A stretch of 64,000 nt of DNA from Chloroflexota bacterium (GCA_022561385.1 JADFRG010000002.1:1-64000), one strand, 5' to 3'; counted from the stretch's first letter, positions 17,631-26,629 are shown. Numbers and translations: made by a program. The notes: generated from the sequence alone by a model not told the origin.

Positions 17631-17652
17631 CCTCGCGTCATTTCTGGGTGAG

Positions 17653-17982
17653 CTACGCCCAGCCCTGTTTCTTGGCGAAATCCGTGATCACTGGAATGTT
17701 GACATACTCCCCTTGATAGGCCTTGAATCCCCAATAGACTCCGGCGCCCCACATCAGGACTGTGGGTATAAACAGGCAGATGGACGAAGGTACGGAGACA
17801 ATTAGAACGACAATCCCCCAAATCAGAGCTTGTGCATTGTGGGCACGAATAAAAGGCCGACTTTTCTTGTCTTCCATCAACAGGATTACGATCGGCGCGA
17901 GCGGCGTCAGAACATAGGCCAGTAACACCACCAACTTGTCGTCACTTGATACTCCAGCATCTTCCTTCGGTTTTTCGCTCAC
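17653..17982 (-). CDS. Small membrane protein, DUF4870/TMEM-like
   Basis: A 109-residue protein with a charged N terminus and three hydrophobic segments: about 18-36, 50-72 and 74-90. The pattern LVVLLAYVLTPLAPIVILL, then RPFIRAHNAQALIWGIVVLI, matches small membrane proteins of the DUF4870 kind, whose function is unknown. The GTG start has a perfect AGGAGG six bases upstream, the clearest Shine-Dalgarno site in this part of the window. A TTGTAC ... TATCAT pair further upstream is a possible promoter. Confidence 0.75.
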   Translation of the reverse strand: MSEKPKEDAGVSSDDKLVVLLAYVLTPLAPIVILLMEDKKSRPFIRAHNAQALIWGIVVLIVSVPSSICLFIPTVLMWGAGVYWGFKAYQGEYVNIPVITDFAKKQGWA

Positions 17983-18073
17983 TATTAACCTCCTGGTAGT
18001 TGCTTCACTCGGGTTTGTTCCTTGACAATGATACTGCTAGATCGATTTGTACAACCCCTTACCGTGGCCGCGG

Positions 18074-18102
18074 TTGCTCGGAGTTCGCCGGGCGCGTATG
18101 CT
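18074..18102 (+). promoter_or_regulatory. fmt promoter
   Basis: TTGCTC (18074-18079) and TATGCT (18097-18102) are separated by 17 bp. The start site would lie about 5 nt before the fmt ATG. The -35 form TTGCTC/TTGCTA recurs in this window. Confidence 0.55.
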
Positions 18103-18113
18103 AGCATTGGGGC

Positions 18114-19037
18114 ATGCGGGTCGTGTTCATGGGTTCGCCGGCGTTTGCCGTACCAACTCTTAAAACACTATCTGAGCAGTATTCCGTCGTGGCGCTGATC
18201 TGCCAGCCTGACCGGCCAGCGGGTCGCGGCAGAGCAAGCAGGCCGCCCGCCACAAAGGTTTTCGCGGTCGAGGCGGGAATTCCTGTGCTACAGCCGCATC
18301 GCCTCCGCGACGCCGAAGTGATCTCACATATTGCCGGGCTTCAGCCTGAGCTGGTAGTGGTTGCCGCGTATGGCCAAATCTTGCCTCAAAGTCTGCTCGA
18401 CCAATCCGAGAACGGAAGCCTGAACGTTCATGCGTCTCTGCTGCCACGTTGGCGAGGTGCGGCTCCCATTCAATCCGCGATTCTAAGCGGAGACAAACAA
18501 TCCGGCGTCACCATCATGCAGATGGATGCCGGCCTCGACACCGGCCCCATCCTCAGCCAGCGAAAAGTCAGAATTGAGCAGGATGAAACCGGGGGTGCGC
18601 TGACAATGCGCCTATCCCACTTGGGTGCGGAACTGCTCATCGAGTCGCTCCCTGGTTATCTCTCGCGCGAGCTGACTCCGGTGCCTCAGGACGAAACTCT
18701 TTCGACCTACGCCCCGCTTCTAAAGAAGACCGACGGTGCGCTCGATCTTCAGGAAACCGCCGAACATTTGGCCAGACAAATACGCGCTTTCGATCCCTGG
18801 CCCGGTACTTACATTCAATGGGACGACCGAAGATTAGCAGTCAAACGTGCGCACACCGTCCCACACAACCACACAATTGCGGGGGAAATTGCGCTGGTCA
18901 ATCGCACGCCCGCAATCGGCACTCGCCAGGGATTGCTGGTTTTGGACAGGGTCCAACCTTCCGGCAAGCGCGAGATGTCGGGGGAGGCCTTCATACGCGG
19001 CGCGCCCAAGTTTGTCGGCGCGCAGTTGCTTACCTAA
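18114..19037 (+). CDS. fmt: Methionyl-tRNA formyltransferase
   Basis: A 307-residue enzyme that formylates initiator Met-tRNA using 10-formyltetrahydrofolate. It shows the N-terminal MRVVFMGSPAFAVPTL, the catalytic NVHASLLPRWRGAAPIQ region with the Asn-His pair, and GVTIMQMDAGLDTGPI with the catalytic Asp. A C-terminal OB-like tRNA-binding domain follows (about 205-300). The ATG is immediately preceded by a promoter, giving a leader of only a few bases. A GNAT gene follows 6 bp after the stop, probably in the same transcript. Confidence 0.95.
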   Translation: MRVVFMGSPAFAVPTLKTLSEQYSVVALICQPDRPAGRGRASRPPATKVFAVEAGIPVLQPHRLRDAEVISHIAGLQPELVVVAAYGQILPQSLLDQSENGSLNVHASLLPRWRGAAPIQSAILSGDKQSGVTIMQMDAGLDTGPILSQRKVRIEQDETGGALTMRLSHLGAELLIESLPGYLSRELTPVPQDETLSTYAPLLKKTDGALDLQETAEHLARQIRAFDPWPGTYIQWDDRRLAVKRAHTVPHNHTIAGEIALVNRTPAIGTRQGLLVLDRVQPSGKREMSGEAFIRGAPKFVGAQLLT

Positions 19038-19043
19038 CGAATC

Positions 19044-19517
19044 ATGGAACTGCAAATCGTCCGAACCCGCCACCCACCAGATGCCTATCTACAACAGCTC
19101 GTCACCCTTCTGCGATCCGAATATGCGGAGATAAACCTCGACGATTTGAGAGGGAGATTGGCCCTGTTGCCAGATGACGATCGATTCTTTCTTGCGTTAG
19201 ATGCGGAAATACTCATTGGTTATGCGCATTTTAGGGTGACACACGGGCTGGCCCACGAGGAAGGTGTCGAACTGCTCGATCTGATCGTCTCTGCCCCGCA
19301 TCGCAGAGAAGGGGTGGGCCGCCGGCTGATGACAGCCGGTGAAATCTGGGCGGTGCAAGCAGAACGCGCCAAGCTTGTCTTTCGGGCAGACGTAGTGCGC
19401 ACTGAGGTCCTGGCTTTCTTCTCCGCTCTCGGATACGAGCCGACCAGCACTTCACAGGAATACGTGCGAGATCTGGGTGCCGCTCGGCGAGCCGAAGCGC
19501 CCACTCGACCTCAATAG
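19044..19517 (+). CDS. GNAT-family N-acetyltransferase
   Basis: A 157-residue acetyl-CoA-dependent acetyltransferase fold. The acetyl-CoA loop is seen in RREGVGRRLM near residue 93, after the beta-4 strand VELLDLIVSAP. A C-terminal FFSALGYEPTSTSQEYV motif completes the fold. Position 6 bp after fmt suggests co-transcription, but GNAT substrates (proteins, antibiotics, small molecules) cannot be predicted from this. The gene ends 14 bp before a tandem repeat and is convergent with selB. Confidence 0.8.
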   Translation: MELQIVRTRHPPDAYLQQLVTLLRSEYAEINLDDLRGRLALLPDDDRFFLALDAEILIGYAHFRVTHGLAHEEGVELLDLIVSAPHRREGVGRRLMTAGEIWAVQAERAKLVFRADVVRTEVLAFFSALGYEPTSTSQEYVRDLGAARRAEAPTRPQ

Positions 19518-19531
19518 CTTCGCACGGCCCG

Positions 19532-19659
19532 GCACGCACCAGGCGACGATGCTCGTCGTCGTACCCGCTCAGTCAGTCCGGCTGGGCACGCACAAGGCGA
19601 CGATGCTCGTCGTCGTACCCGCTCAGTCAGTCCGGCTGGGCGCGCACAAGGCGACGAGC
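19532..19659. repeat. 54-bp tandem repeat, 2.4 copies, spanning the selB stop
   Basis: Copies lie at 19532-19585 and 19586-19639, differing by one base, and a partial copy begins at 19640. The part from about 19627 on is the 3' end of selB on the minus strand, so the repeat looks like a duplication of the selB tail including its TGA. Each full copy contains CGACGATGCTCGTCG, a near palindrome able to form a short hairpin between the convergent genes. Confidence 0.85.
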
Positions 19660-21519
19660 ATCGCCTTGGCGATAAGTCAACCCGATCGAGTCGAGCTGTT
19701 CCATGAGGGCCAGCGCGTACTTACGCGATGTGCCGAACATGTCTCGAACCTGTGCGATCGTAATTTCGCCGTCCGCTCGAAGTTGCTCGGTGACGCGATC
19801 TCTCATTTCGATGTAAGCCTCTCCCTCAAATACCACGCCCTCCCCCACTTTGACCAATTGTCCGCCCTCGATCAGCCCCTCCAGCAGCTCAGCCCCGACG
19901 GAATTTCTGCTTTCCTTCAAGGTCGGCGGGCTGTAAGGACTGTCGGTAAAGCGGTCCATGAGGGATTGAACACTTCGCGCCTGATCCGCCGAATATGCGA
20001 TCTCAAAACCCGGCAGGCGCACTCGATTTCCAATTCTGTCAATGACGCGTCGTTCGGCGAGGGCTTCCAATAAATCTCTTCCTGAGTGCCCCAGCCGATT
20101 GCGGAATTCCTCAACTGGAATCCCGCCTCGCAGCGGATGGGCTTGGTGATAATCCGCGAGCAGATCTCGGGCCCGGGTCACATATTTTTCCCAGGTCGCC
20201 GCGCTCAGAGCGGTCCAGTCCAACTGCGGCGCCTGCTCATTCAGGAGGACGAGGGCTTGCGTGCTCTGAAGCCGCAGCACTTCGTCGGCGGCCGATGAAA
20301 GCGACATTCCAGCCTCCTGCGCGGCATCTTTCAGAAGTACCGGCACCTGGCCGGCGATAGAGGCCAGCAGTACCTGCTCGGGTACGCCGCTGACCAGACG
20401 TTCAAGCCCCTCGATGACGGCGGCGTCCTTTCGTTTGTGGCGTCTCACCGGGTGGGGGTCCGCGATACTTCCGCCCCCGAGCGTAGCCCCGGGAGACGGC
20501 TGGCGGAGAATGAAATGATCTCCACGCCTGACGACGACCGGACGCTCGAGCTCGAGCTGCAGCCACCCATTTTCGCCTCCCTTGAGCGGCGTCTTCTGAA
20601 GCAAACGCACACGGGCCATGCGTTGTGCGGAGCCAGAGAAGAACTTGACCTTTGCATTGTGGCGGATCGCAACAACGCTGGGTTCGACCACGCGAAATTT
20701 CACGTCGATTCTGGAAGTCGGCACATCCGTACCTGGCAATGCCATAACATCCCCTCGCTCGATTTGATCGACACTTGCCCCAGTGATATTGGCCGCAACC
20801 CGACTTCCGGGTTCCGCTACCTCGACATTTTCTTTATGCGTTTGGAGGCCTCTGACCCGCGCAATCAGTCCCCGCGGTAGAAGTTCGACTTGATCCCCCT
20901 TCTTGAGCTGGCCATCAATTAGTGTCCCGGTCACGACCGTCCCAAAACCAGCGATTGTAAATGCCCGATCGATTGGCAGCCTCGGTCTTTGGGTATTCGG
21001 TCGAGGCTTAGAGGATTGCAGCACACTGTCCATAACTTCTAGAAGCTGGGGCAGCCCTTCCCCGGTCACGGCCGACACACGCACCATCGGAGCTCCAGCG
21101 AATCGGGTGCCCTCCAACAGCGCGGCCGTTTCCTCTTCGACCAGGTCGACCCATTCTGTATCGGAGACTAGATCGACACGGCTGAGGGCAACAATCAAAC
21201 CATTGATCTCCAAGAGGTCCAAAATTGCCAGATGCTCCCGAGTCTGAGGCATGATGCCTTCATCCGCCGCAATCACGAGCAGGGCGGCATCGATTCCGCC
21301 CACCCCGGCCAACATATTCTCAATAAAATCACGATGGCCTGGGACATCCACGAATCCCAGGCCAGCTCCACTCGGCAACGTAGTCCAGGCGAAGCCGAGG
21401 TCGATGGTCATTTGACGTTCTTTTTCTTCGCGCAACCGATCCGGATCGATCCCCGTCAGGGCTTGCACCAGAGTAGACTTTCCGTGATCTACATGACCTG
21501 CCGTTCCAATTACGCGCAT
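19627..21519 (-). CDS. selB: Selenocysteine-specific elongation factor SelB
   Basis: A 630-residue specialised translation factor that delivers Sec-tRNA to UGA codons followed by a SECIS hairpin. The GTPase domain has AGHVDHGKST at 7-16, DRLREEKERQMTIDLGFAW (the SelB form of switch I) and DVPGHRDFI. The guanine-specificity motif reads SRVD instead of NKxD or TKxD. EF-Tu-like domains II and III follow, and the C-terminal third has winged helices that bind SECIS RNA (ADYHQAHPLRGGIPVEEF). Selenocysteine use in this genome is therefore expected, and a candidate selenoprotein lies at 37473-38624. It follows a coiled-coil gene by 15 bp. The last codons lie in a tandem repeat. Confidence 0.93.
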   Translation of the reverse strand: MRVIGTAGHVDHGKSTLVQALTGIDPDRLREEKERQMTIDLGFAWTTLPSGAGLGFVDVPGHRDFIENMLAGVGGIDAALLVIAADEGIMPQTREHLAILDLLEINGLIVALSRVDLVSDTEWVDLVEEETAALLEGTRFAGAPMVRVSAVTGEGLPQLLEVMDSVLQSSKPRPNTQRPRLPIDRAFTIAGFGTVVTGTLIDGQLKKGDQVELLPRGLIARVRGLQTHKENVEVAEPGSRVAANITGASVDQIERGDVMALPGTDVPTSRIDVKFRVVEPSVVAIRHNAKVKFFSGSAQRMARVRLLQKTPLKGGENGWLQLELERPVVVRRGDHFILRQPSPGATLGGGSIADPHPVRRHKRKDAAVIEGLERLVSGVPEQVLLASIAGQVPVLLKDAAQEAGMSLSSAADEVLRLQSTQALVLLNEQAPQLDWTALSAATWEKYVTRARDLLADYHQAHPLRGGIPVEEFRNRLGHSGRDLLEALAERRVIDRIGNRVRLPGFEIAYSADQARSVQSLMDRFTDSPYSPPTLKESRNSVGAELLEGLIEGGQLVKVGEGVVFEGEAYIEMRDRVTEQLRADGEITIAQVRDMFGTSRKYALALMEQLDSIGLTYRQGDARRLVRAQPD

Positions 21520-21534
21520 CGGTTAATCAGTCAT

Positions 21535-22704
21535 CTATGTATCCGCGTTTCGCAGCTCAGCACCCCACTCCTGTACAAGATCCACGAGATCTTTAATCCT
21601 CCCTGCGCTCGATTGATCCAAATTCTCCACGTCGAGAAGCATGGTTTCGAGGCGGCCCTGTAGTTCCTCTAGCTGCTTCGATATGGGTTTGTGCTGGCGG
21701 TCATGCTCCTTCCACTGTTCCTCAGAACTGAGCTTGTAACTGCTCCAGCGCTTCTGTTCGTCCGCTTGAAAAGTTGACCACTCCTGCTTAAATCTGCCTT
21801 CGCTCAATCTTTGGATCTCGCTCACTTCCGCGATACGACGGTCGATCTTCTCGATGATACTTTCAAGCTCATCCCGCAACAACCGAAGCCCACGATGGGT
21901 CTCATCGTATGCCTCAATCCGCTGCTTCAGATCGTCCGATTGAAGTTCGAACTCTGTAAACCGCTTTTCCCACACATTCCAGGAACGCTCAAACTCGGCC
22001 AGCCGTGCAGATTGCTGCTCGGTCCACAGGGTCTGGGACTGACGAAGCTCCTTTTCACTCCCCTCGAGCAAGCCGGCTTGGGTTGTCAGCTTGCGGATCT
22101 GGTCCTCGGAGGAGTCGAACCGCGCGCGCAGCTCATCTACGCTCCGCACTGCGGATGAGGCTCGGCTCTCCAACTCGTTTATGCGCTGGTTGTCTCGATC
22201 TTGGGCTTCTGTGATCCTAACGACGGAACGGTTTTCTTGTTCGACGGCTTTGCCGGTCTGGTCCATCTTCTTCTCGATCCCGTCCAGCGACCGACTGATT
22301 CGCAGCTCTTCATGCATGCGCGTATCGAGCGATTCGTTGATCCGGTCCAACTCCTGGAGTTTTACCTTCAAACCGTCGACTTCTTCTATAACTTTCTTTT
22401 GATCAATTTTCCGCAATGATTCCAGCTGCTTTTCCCGCGCGATCCGCCTCTCGCCCTGCGTCTCAAGTTGCTGCAAGATCTCAGCCCGATGATTTGCGAT
22501 CGTCTCATCATATTGAAGGATCCGGGCCTCGAGTGCGGAAATTCGAGCGACTTCGCCCGAAAGATCTTGCAACTGCCGAGAGTTTTGTTTGGCGGAGTGG
22601 TCAAGCGCCCCGAGCCTCTCCTCCAGTCGAGTCAGCTCCTCCGCGTCTTTACGCCGCTGCTCGTCCAGCCAGCTCACTCTCTTGTCGATTTGCTCAGTCT
22701 CCAA
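21535..22704 (-). CDS. Long coiled-coil protein upstream of selB
   Basis: A 389-residue protein that is almost entirely heptad-rich, charged alpha helix from about residue 10 to 370 (for example RVSWLDEQRRKDAEELTRLE). It has no signal peptide, membrane helix or known catalytic motif. I place the start at TTG 22704, preceded by GGGAGGA. An ATG at 22767 is unlikely because a TATACT promoter box overlaps its second and third codons. The stop lies 15 bp before selB, so the two are probably co-transcribed. I do not recognise a family. SMC-like or structural proteins give similar low-complexity matches. Confidence 0.65.
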   Translation of the reverse strand: METEQIDKRVSWLDEQRRKDAEELTRLEERLGALDHSAKQNSRQLQDLSGEVARISALEARILQYDETIANHRAEILQQLETQGERRIAREKQLESLRKIDQKKVIEEVDGLKVKLQELDRINESLDTRMHEELRISRSLDGIEKKMDQTGKAVEQENRSVVRITEAQDRDNQRINELESRASSAVRSVDELRARFDSSEDQIRKLTTQAGLLEGSEKELRQSQTLWTEQQSARLAEFERSWNVWEKRFTEFELQSDDLKQRIEAYDETHRGLRLLRDELESIIEKIDRRIAEVSEIQRLSEGRFKQEWSTFQADEQKRWSSYKLSSEEQWKEHDRQHKPISKQLEELQGRLETMLLDVENLDQSSAGRIKDLVDLVQEWGAELRNADT

Positions 22705-22796
22705 CGGTCCTCCCGGAATTTTCAAGCGCAACCGCGCCCTGAATGTGCACTTTTGCGAGTATAGCATGCGGCCCCTGAAGGGGGTTCACGACGAAA

Positions 22797-24176
22797 TCAG
22801 GGCTTCAGATTAGGCAATCCTGCCATGGCTTGTGCGACCCATGGGGTTGCCAACTGGGGGAAGAATCCAAGCAACAAACACGCGCCGGCCATGAGTGCCA
22901 CGGCCAGCGTCGACGGCGACTTTTCGACATCATCCCTTTCAGTCGTTCCCGACTCGAAGAAAAAATGCGTCCAGCGGAGCACAGCCCACAAGATCGCCAG
23001 CATGCTGAATATCATCAGGAGCATGCTGAAGCGGGAGCCTTCCGAAAGATTATCCAGCAATGCCCAACGCCATGGAAACCCGGCCGTCAACGGTAAACCT
23101 GCCAGACTCAGCAGGCCGACAAGTCCCCCAGCGGTGGAGAACGGAGCTTTTCGGCCCGCACCTCTCGCATATCCAGTTCTGGACATCGAGGCAGAGCCCA
23201 GAGCCCACAGTGCCAGACTGATGACCCGTACGCCCGTCAGACCCATGGCGATCTCGGTTCCAATCGTCAATCCTGAGCCGACGGCGATAAGGGATACTCC
23301 AATGTCAGCCAACAATACATACGCGGCGATCTTAGGAAATGAGGTCTGCGTGACGGCCACGAGAGTTCCATAAACGATCATCAATCCCCCCGCGGCCTGA
23401 ATCGCGGCAGATACCCGAGGATCGGCGCGCATCCATGCAAAGTTATCCAGGAATCGCAGCAGGAAGAACATCCCTGAGCTTTGAAGAATAATGGCAACAA
23501 AGGCGAGTGAGTACGGATTGACTCGATGGGCGATGCTGGGGAGCCAGTAGTGAAACGGAGGGACAAAAAGGAGAATAACGAAACCCAAACCCAGCAACAA
23601 AATGACTCGCAACGCCAGCTCCGGCGTCACGCTCGTTACCCCAACGTTTTCTAGCAGCCAGCCGGTGAAGAGGATGGCCATCATTGCCATCGAGTACAGG
23701 ACCAGCAGATTCAGCGCTCCCCGCTCACTCCGAGCGCCCGGTGGGATCAATATGAGCACACACGCCATAGCGGCCAGCTCAAGAAAAATGGCCGCGAAAA
23801 GGAAAGGTTCAACCGTCAACGCCCCGGCCAGTAATCCCAGAGCTATGAGACCACCAGGAACGAATGACCGGCCGGGCGCCACCGCCCAGCCCAATCCGAA
23901 AAACAGGGACCCCACCAGAAAAAGAAAACCGACTCCCGCTCTGTCCTGTGGATCGAGGCTCAGGGGCCTGCCAAGAATTTCCCAGCTGCTAGCGAGCCTC
24001 AACGGAATCCCAAGCAGTGAGATAGCCTGATCCAGCGGAGCATACAAAACAAACAGTCCGATTAGGCCCGAGGAGACGCCGGCGAGTGCAAAGGGCAAGA
24101 ACGATCTGCGCCTGAGGCCGAGGGTTGCCACGACCAAAACGGATATCAGGACGAATATCAGTGCGGGTGCGCTCAC
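22797..24176 (-). CDS. NuoN/HyfF-like proton-translocating membrane subunit
   Basis: A 459-residue protein with about 13-14 membrane helices, related to the antiporter-like subunits of complex I, Mrp antiporters and group 4 hydrogenases. Supporting features are FLELAAMA (the conserved Glu of TM5), FVPPFHYWLPSIAHRVNPYS (the PFHxWLP signature) and SLAGLPLTAGFPWRW near the end. The usual Lys of the TM7-equivalent segment is not obvious. The GTG start overlaps the preceding stop as GTGA, indicating translational coupling in a three-gene operon. No peripheral NADH, hydrogenase or NuoH-like subunit is nearby, so its partner is unknown. Confidence 0.8.
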   Translation of the reverse strand: MSAPALIFVLISVLVVATLGLRRRSFLPFALAGVSSGLIGLFVLYAPLDQAISLLGIPLRLASSWEILGRPLSLDPQDRAGVGFLFLVGSLFFGLGWAVAPGRSFVPGGLIALGLLAGALTVEPFLFAAIFLELAAMACVLILIPPGARSERGALNLLVLYSMAMMAILFTGWLLENVGVTSVTPELALRVILLLGLGFVILLFVPPFHYWLPSIAHRVNPYSLAFVAIILQSSGMFFLLRFLDNFAWMRADPRVSAAIQAAGGLMIVYGTLVAVTQTSFPKIAAYVLLADIGVSLIAVGSGLTIGTEIAMGLTGVRVISLALWALGSASMSRTGYARGAGRKAPFSTAGGLVGLLSLAGLPLTAGFPWRWALLDNLSEGSRFSMLLMIFSMLAILWAVLRWTHFFFESGTTERDDVEKSPSTLAVALMAGACLLLGFFPQLATPWVAQAMAGLPNLKP

Positions 24177-24760
24177 TCGCTACCCTCGACAACGTCAGGC
24201 GGCTCCGCCTCAAGCGACAGGTAGCTGACGACAATTGCCAGCCCGATGTGCACGCTGGCGAGCAGCGCCAGGATCGCCAGCGCCGGTTCAATCACGCTGT
24301 ACGCAATTTCGAATCCACTAAGCAATGTGATGATACCGATAGACACTCGCAGGGGGTTCCGAAACAAGCCGAGTTGAAGCAATCCCATCGACATCAGTAT
24401 GGCGGCGGCCATGATAGCCTCCGGCCGGATGTCGGGCACTCTCATCCAATTTGACTGACCAATGCCAAGTGCGGCCGCCATGATCAGAATCCCCGCAATC
24501 GCTCGAAAGGCCCTACCCGCTATACCGGAGGCAGACTCGGCCGCAGGGCGGCTCTTCGCCACGGTAAGCGCCAGAATTCCGCAAGCGATCAGGCCCGCCA
24601 CAAGCTTGACCGCTGCGACCTGTGGCGGTAACGCCAGCGAAGTGAGCCAGGCTACGGAAGAGTATTGGATCGCCAGAATCCCAATCTGAATCCCGGGTCG
24701 CTCGACGACAACGAGCGCGGTGGCCGTGGCCGCCACCAAAAGTAATGGAATCCAGTTCAT
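24173..24760 (-). CDS. NuoK/HyfE-like small membrane subunit
   Basis: A 195-residue protein with about six membrane helices. The C-terminal half resembles NuoK, MrpC and HyfE: MGLLQLGLFRNPLRVSIG is followed by a helix with an acidic residue (LLSGFEIAYSVIEPAL) and a last helix HIGLAIVVSYLSL. These small subunits pair with antiporter-like subunits. I start at ATG 24760, which overlaps the upstream stop as ATGA. A longer frame to 24808 would overlap the previous gene by 52 bp. It is the middle gene of the three-gene operon. Confidence 0.7.
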   Translation of the reverse strand: MNWIPLLLVAATATALVVVERPGIQIGILAIQYSSVAWLTSLALPPQVAAVKLVAGLIACGILALTVAKSRPAAESASGIAGRAFRAIAGILIMAAALGIGQSNWMRVPDIRPEAIMAAAILMSMGLLQLGLFRNPLRVSIGIITLLSGFEIAYSVIEPALAILALLASVHIGLAIVVSYLSLEAEPPDVVEGSE

Positions 24761-26109
24761 GCCATTTGGAGCCCGATGATCACAATCAGGAGTACCAACA
24801 ATATCCACAACACGGCGCTCTCGCCCTCGAGCACGTCCGCCGTTGTACGGACGCCTGCGGCCAAGGAGTCCAATACCGCCCCGCCCACCCGCCGCGCGGC
24901 CGCTATCGGCAGGCGGGTCGGCAGCCGCGCTTTAATTATTGTGGGATGGGCCCGGCCGATTGCGTAACCGGCCACAAGGCCGAGCCCAGCGGCAACTGCG
25001 CCGCTCAGATTAAGCAACCAGCCAGAGCTTGATAGGGCCAGGGCCGCGGCCGCAAAAAGCACCACGATCGAGCCGGCCACCAGCCGGCTACGCACCGCAC
25101 CCTCGCTGCTTCGCGACTGCAATCCGGAAATAGCTGCCAGTGCTGTCGTCGAAAGCGTCGCGAGTATCCATACCACCGGACCTGACGGCGCAGCGAAGAA
25201 GGCAAACGGAATCGCTGCGACGCTCACCCATCCAAAGCGGAACCCATTGGCGTGATAGAAGCCGACCGTCGCCACCAGCACCGCCGCAACGGCTACCCAG
25301 ACCGCGGTCCGTGCCGCGGGCGGTGCCATGAAACCGGCAGCCGTCAGGGCCAGGGCGAACAAACTGAGCCGTGATTTATAGAACAGAGATTGAACAAGCC
25401 CGACTAAAATAACTGTGCCTGCGATCCATGGAAGTGCCGCGGTCGGAGATGAAAACCGGCTGATCGCCGCTATCGCTCCCAGGGGCGCCAGGACCGCCAG
25501 GCTCGATGCGGACCGTAACCCCATTCCCCCCAGAGAACGTATTAACATGGCCAGCCCCAGAAGTACCGTCCCCTCTTCTCCAAGAAATCCCGCGGCCATG
25601 GCAGCCAAAACCCCCATAAATTGTGCCCCAGACGTACCCAAGACCCGCCCCAGATCGACCCTGGCTGTGAGCCGAAGCGCAGTCTCAAGAACGATCAACG
25701 ATGTCCAGAGCATCGTTAGGGTCAGGAGATTCCCGGCCGCGATTGCAGCGAGAGCTAAAGCTCCGTATACCAGTCGCATCGCACTTCGCCCGTCGAGCAG
25801 CGCTTCGGAAAGCACCACTGCCGACCCGAGCAGCATAAAGGGCCAGACGGTATCATCCATTCTGAATAGGAATCCCGAATCGAATAGCCCGCTCGGGCGC
25901 CACAGAGCGATGCTTGAAACTGAGGGCAACCGCTGGTAAAGCGCCAGGATTGCTGAAAGCGCCAATCCCGCTCCGATAACCGACACGGACCGAGACCCGC
26001 GGCCGCGAAGCGAAATGAGTACCAGGGAACTTAATAGGAGTGTGAGGCTGGGGAGTAGCGCCAAGACGGTCTCTCGAGGCTGACCAAGAATACCATGCAG
26101 AAGGGCCAA
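24757..26109 (-). CDS. Divergent NuoL/NuoM-like membrane protein
   Basis: A 450-residue protein with about 13 membrane helices and a last helix of strongly hydrophobic residues (LWILLVLLIVIIGLQMA). FRMDDTVWPFMLLG and a following NLLTLTMLWTSLIVLE line up with the start of NuoL/NuoM proteins (vDgLSl ... FWE). The key TM5 Glu after the Trp is Thr here, so proton translocation by this subunit is doubtful. The start is TTG at 26109 with GAGG a few bases upstream. It is the first gene of the operon with the NuoK-like and NuoN-like genes, divergent from the MOSC gene. Confidence 0.65.
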   Translation of the reverse strand: MALLHGILGQPRETVLALLPSLTLLLSSLVLISLRGRGSRSVSVIGAGLALSAILALYQRLPSVSSIALWRPSGLFDSGFLFRMDDTVWPFMLLGSAVVLSEALLDGRSAMRLVYGALALAAIAAGNLLTLTMLWTSLIVLETALRLTARVDLGRVLGTSGAQFMGVLAAMAAGFLGEEGTVLLGLAMLIRSLGGMGLRSASSLAVLAPLGAIAAISRFSSPTAALPWIAGTVILVGLVQSLFYKSRLSLFALALTAAGFMAPPAARTAVWVAVAAVLVATVGFYHANGFRFGWVSVAAIPFAFFAAPSGPVVWILATLSTTALAAISGLQSRSSEGAVRSRLVAGSIVVLFAAAALALSSSGWLLNLSGAVAAGLGLVAGYAIGRAHPTIIKARLPTRLPIAAARRVGGAVLDSLAAGVRTTADVLEGESAVLWILLVLLIVIIGLQMA

Positions 26110-26144
26110 AGCGCCTCACATGCTATACTTGGGCGCGTTTTTCA

Positions 26145-26603
26145 GTGGGCAGAGTAGCGAACCTATTTCTCAAGCGGGGACACGGAGAGCCGATGACGGA
26201 GGTCGTGGCGGTGACCGCGATTTCAGGCAAGGGCTTCGTGGGAGATGTCTCCTTCGGGCGAAAAAGTCGTCAGGTGCTCCTTATCGACCTGGAAACTCTT
26301 GACAATTTTGGGATCCGGCCCGGCGACGTGAGAGAAAACGTGACGCTCGAAGCGTTTGAACTCTCCGCCCTTTCCCCAAACGATGAATTGACCATCGGCG
26401 AGACCCTTTTAGCGGTGACAGGCGATTGTGAACCGTGCTCGATGCTTGACGATTTGCAGGCTGGTTTGAGCGCGGACATTCGGGGGAGACGTGGCATATT
26501 GGCCCGGGTCATTCGCGGGGGCGAACTGAAGGTGGGGGATTCGATATCCTTCGCTCGGAGTGAGCCTGCTGCAAGCGCGCCACGTGGCGCAGTCCCCAGA
26601 TAG
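26145..26603 (+). CDS. MOSC domain protein
   Basis: A 152-residue protein with the MOSC fold, the C-terminal domain of molybdenum cofactor sulfurases. RQVLLIDLETLDNFGIRPGDVRENVTLE matches the family core. The conserved Cys lies in GDCEPCSMLDDL. Stand-alone MOSC proteins bind or transfer sulfur or Moco to enzymes. The start is GTG at 26145 without a Shine-Dalgarno. TATACT at 26124 would give a leader of about 9 nt. It is divergent from the three membrane genes, and a kinase gene follows 26 bp later. Confidence 0.85.
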   Translation: MGRVANLFLKRGHGEPMTEVVAVTAISGKGFVGDVSFGRKSRQVLLIDLETLDNFGIRPGDVRENVTLEAFELSALSPNDELTIGETLLAVTGDCEPCSMLDDLQAGLSADIRGRRGILARVIRGGELKVGDSISFARSEPAASAPRGAVPR

Positions 26604-26629
26604 TCGCATTTCCATGAGGAAAAAATAAG

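Noticed and set aside
19532-19659. CRISPR-like array
   Set aside because: The repeats are directly adjacent 54-bp units without spacers and overlap the 3' end of selB. It is a tandem duplication.
19477-20073. 198-codon ORF on the plus strand
   Set aside because: It arises from the tandem repeats and the antisense of selB. Its repeated peptide comes from the DNA repeats.
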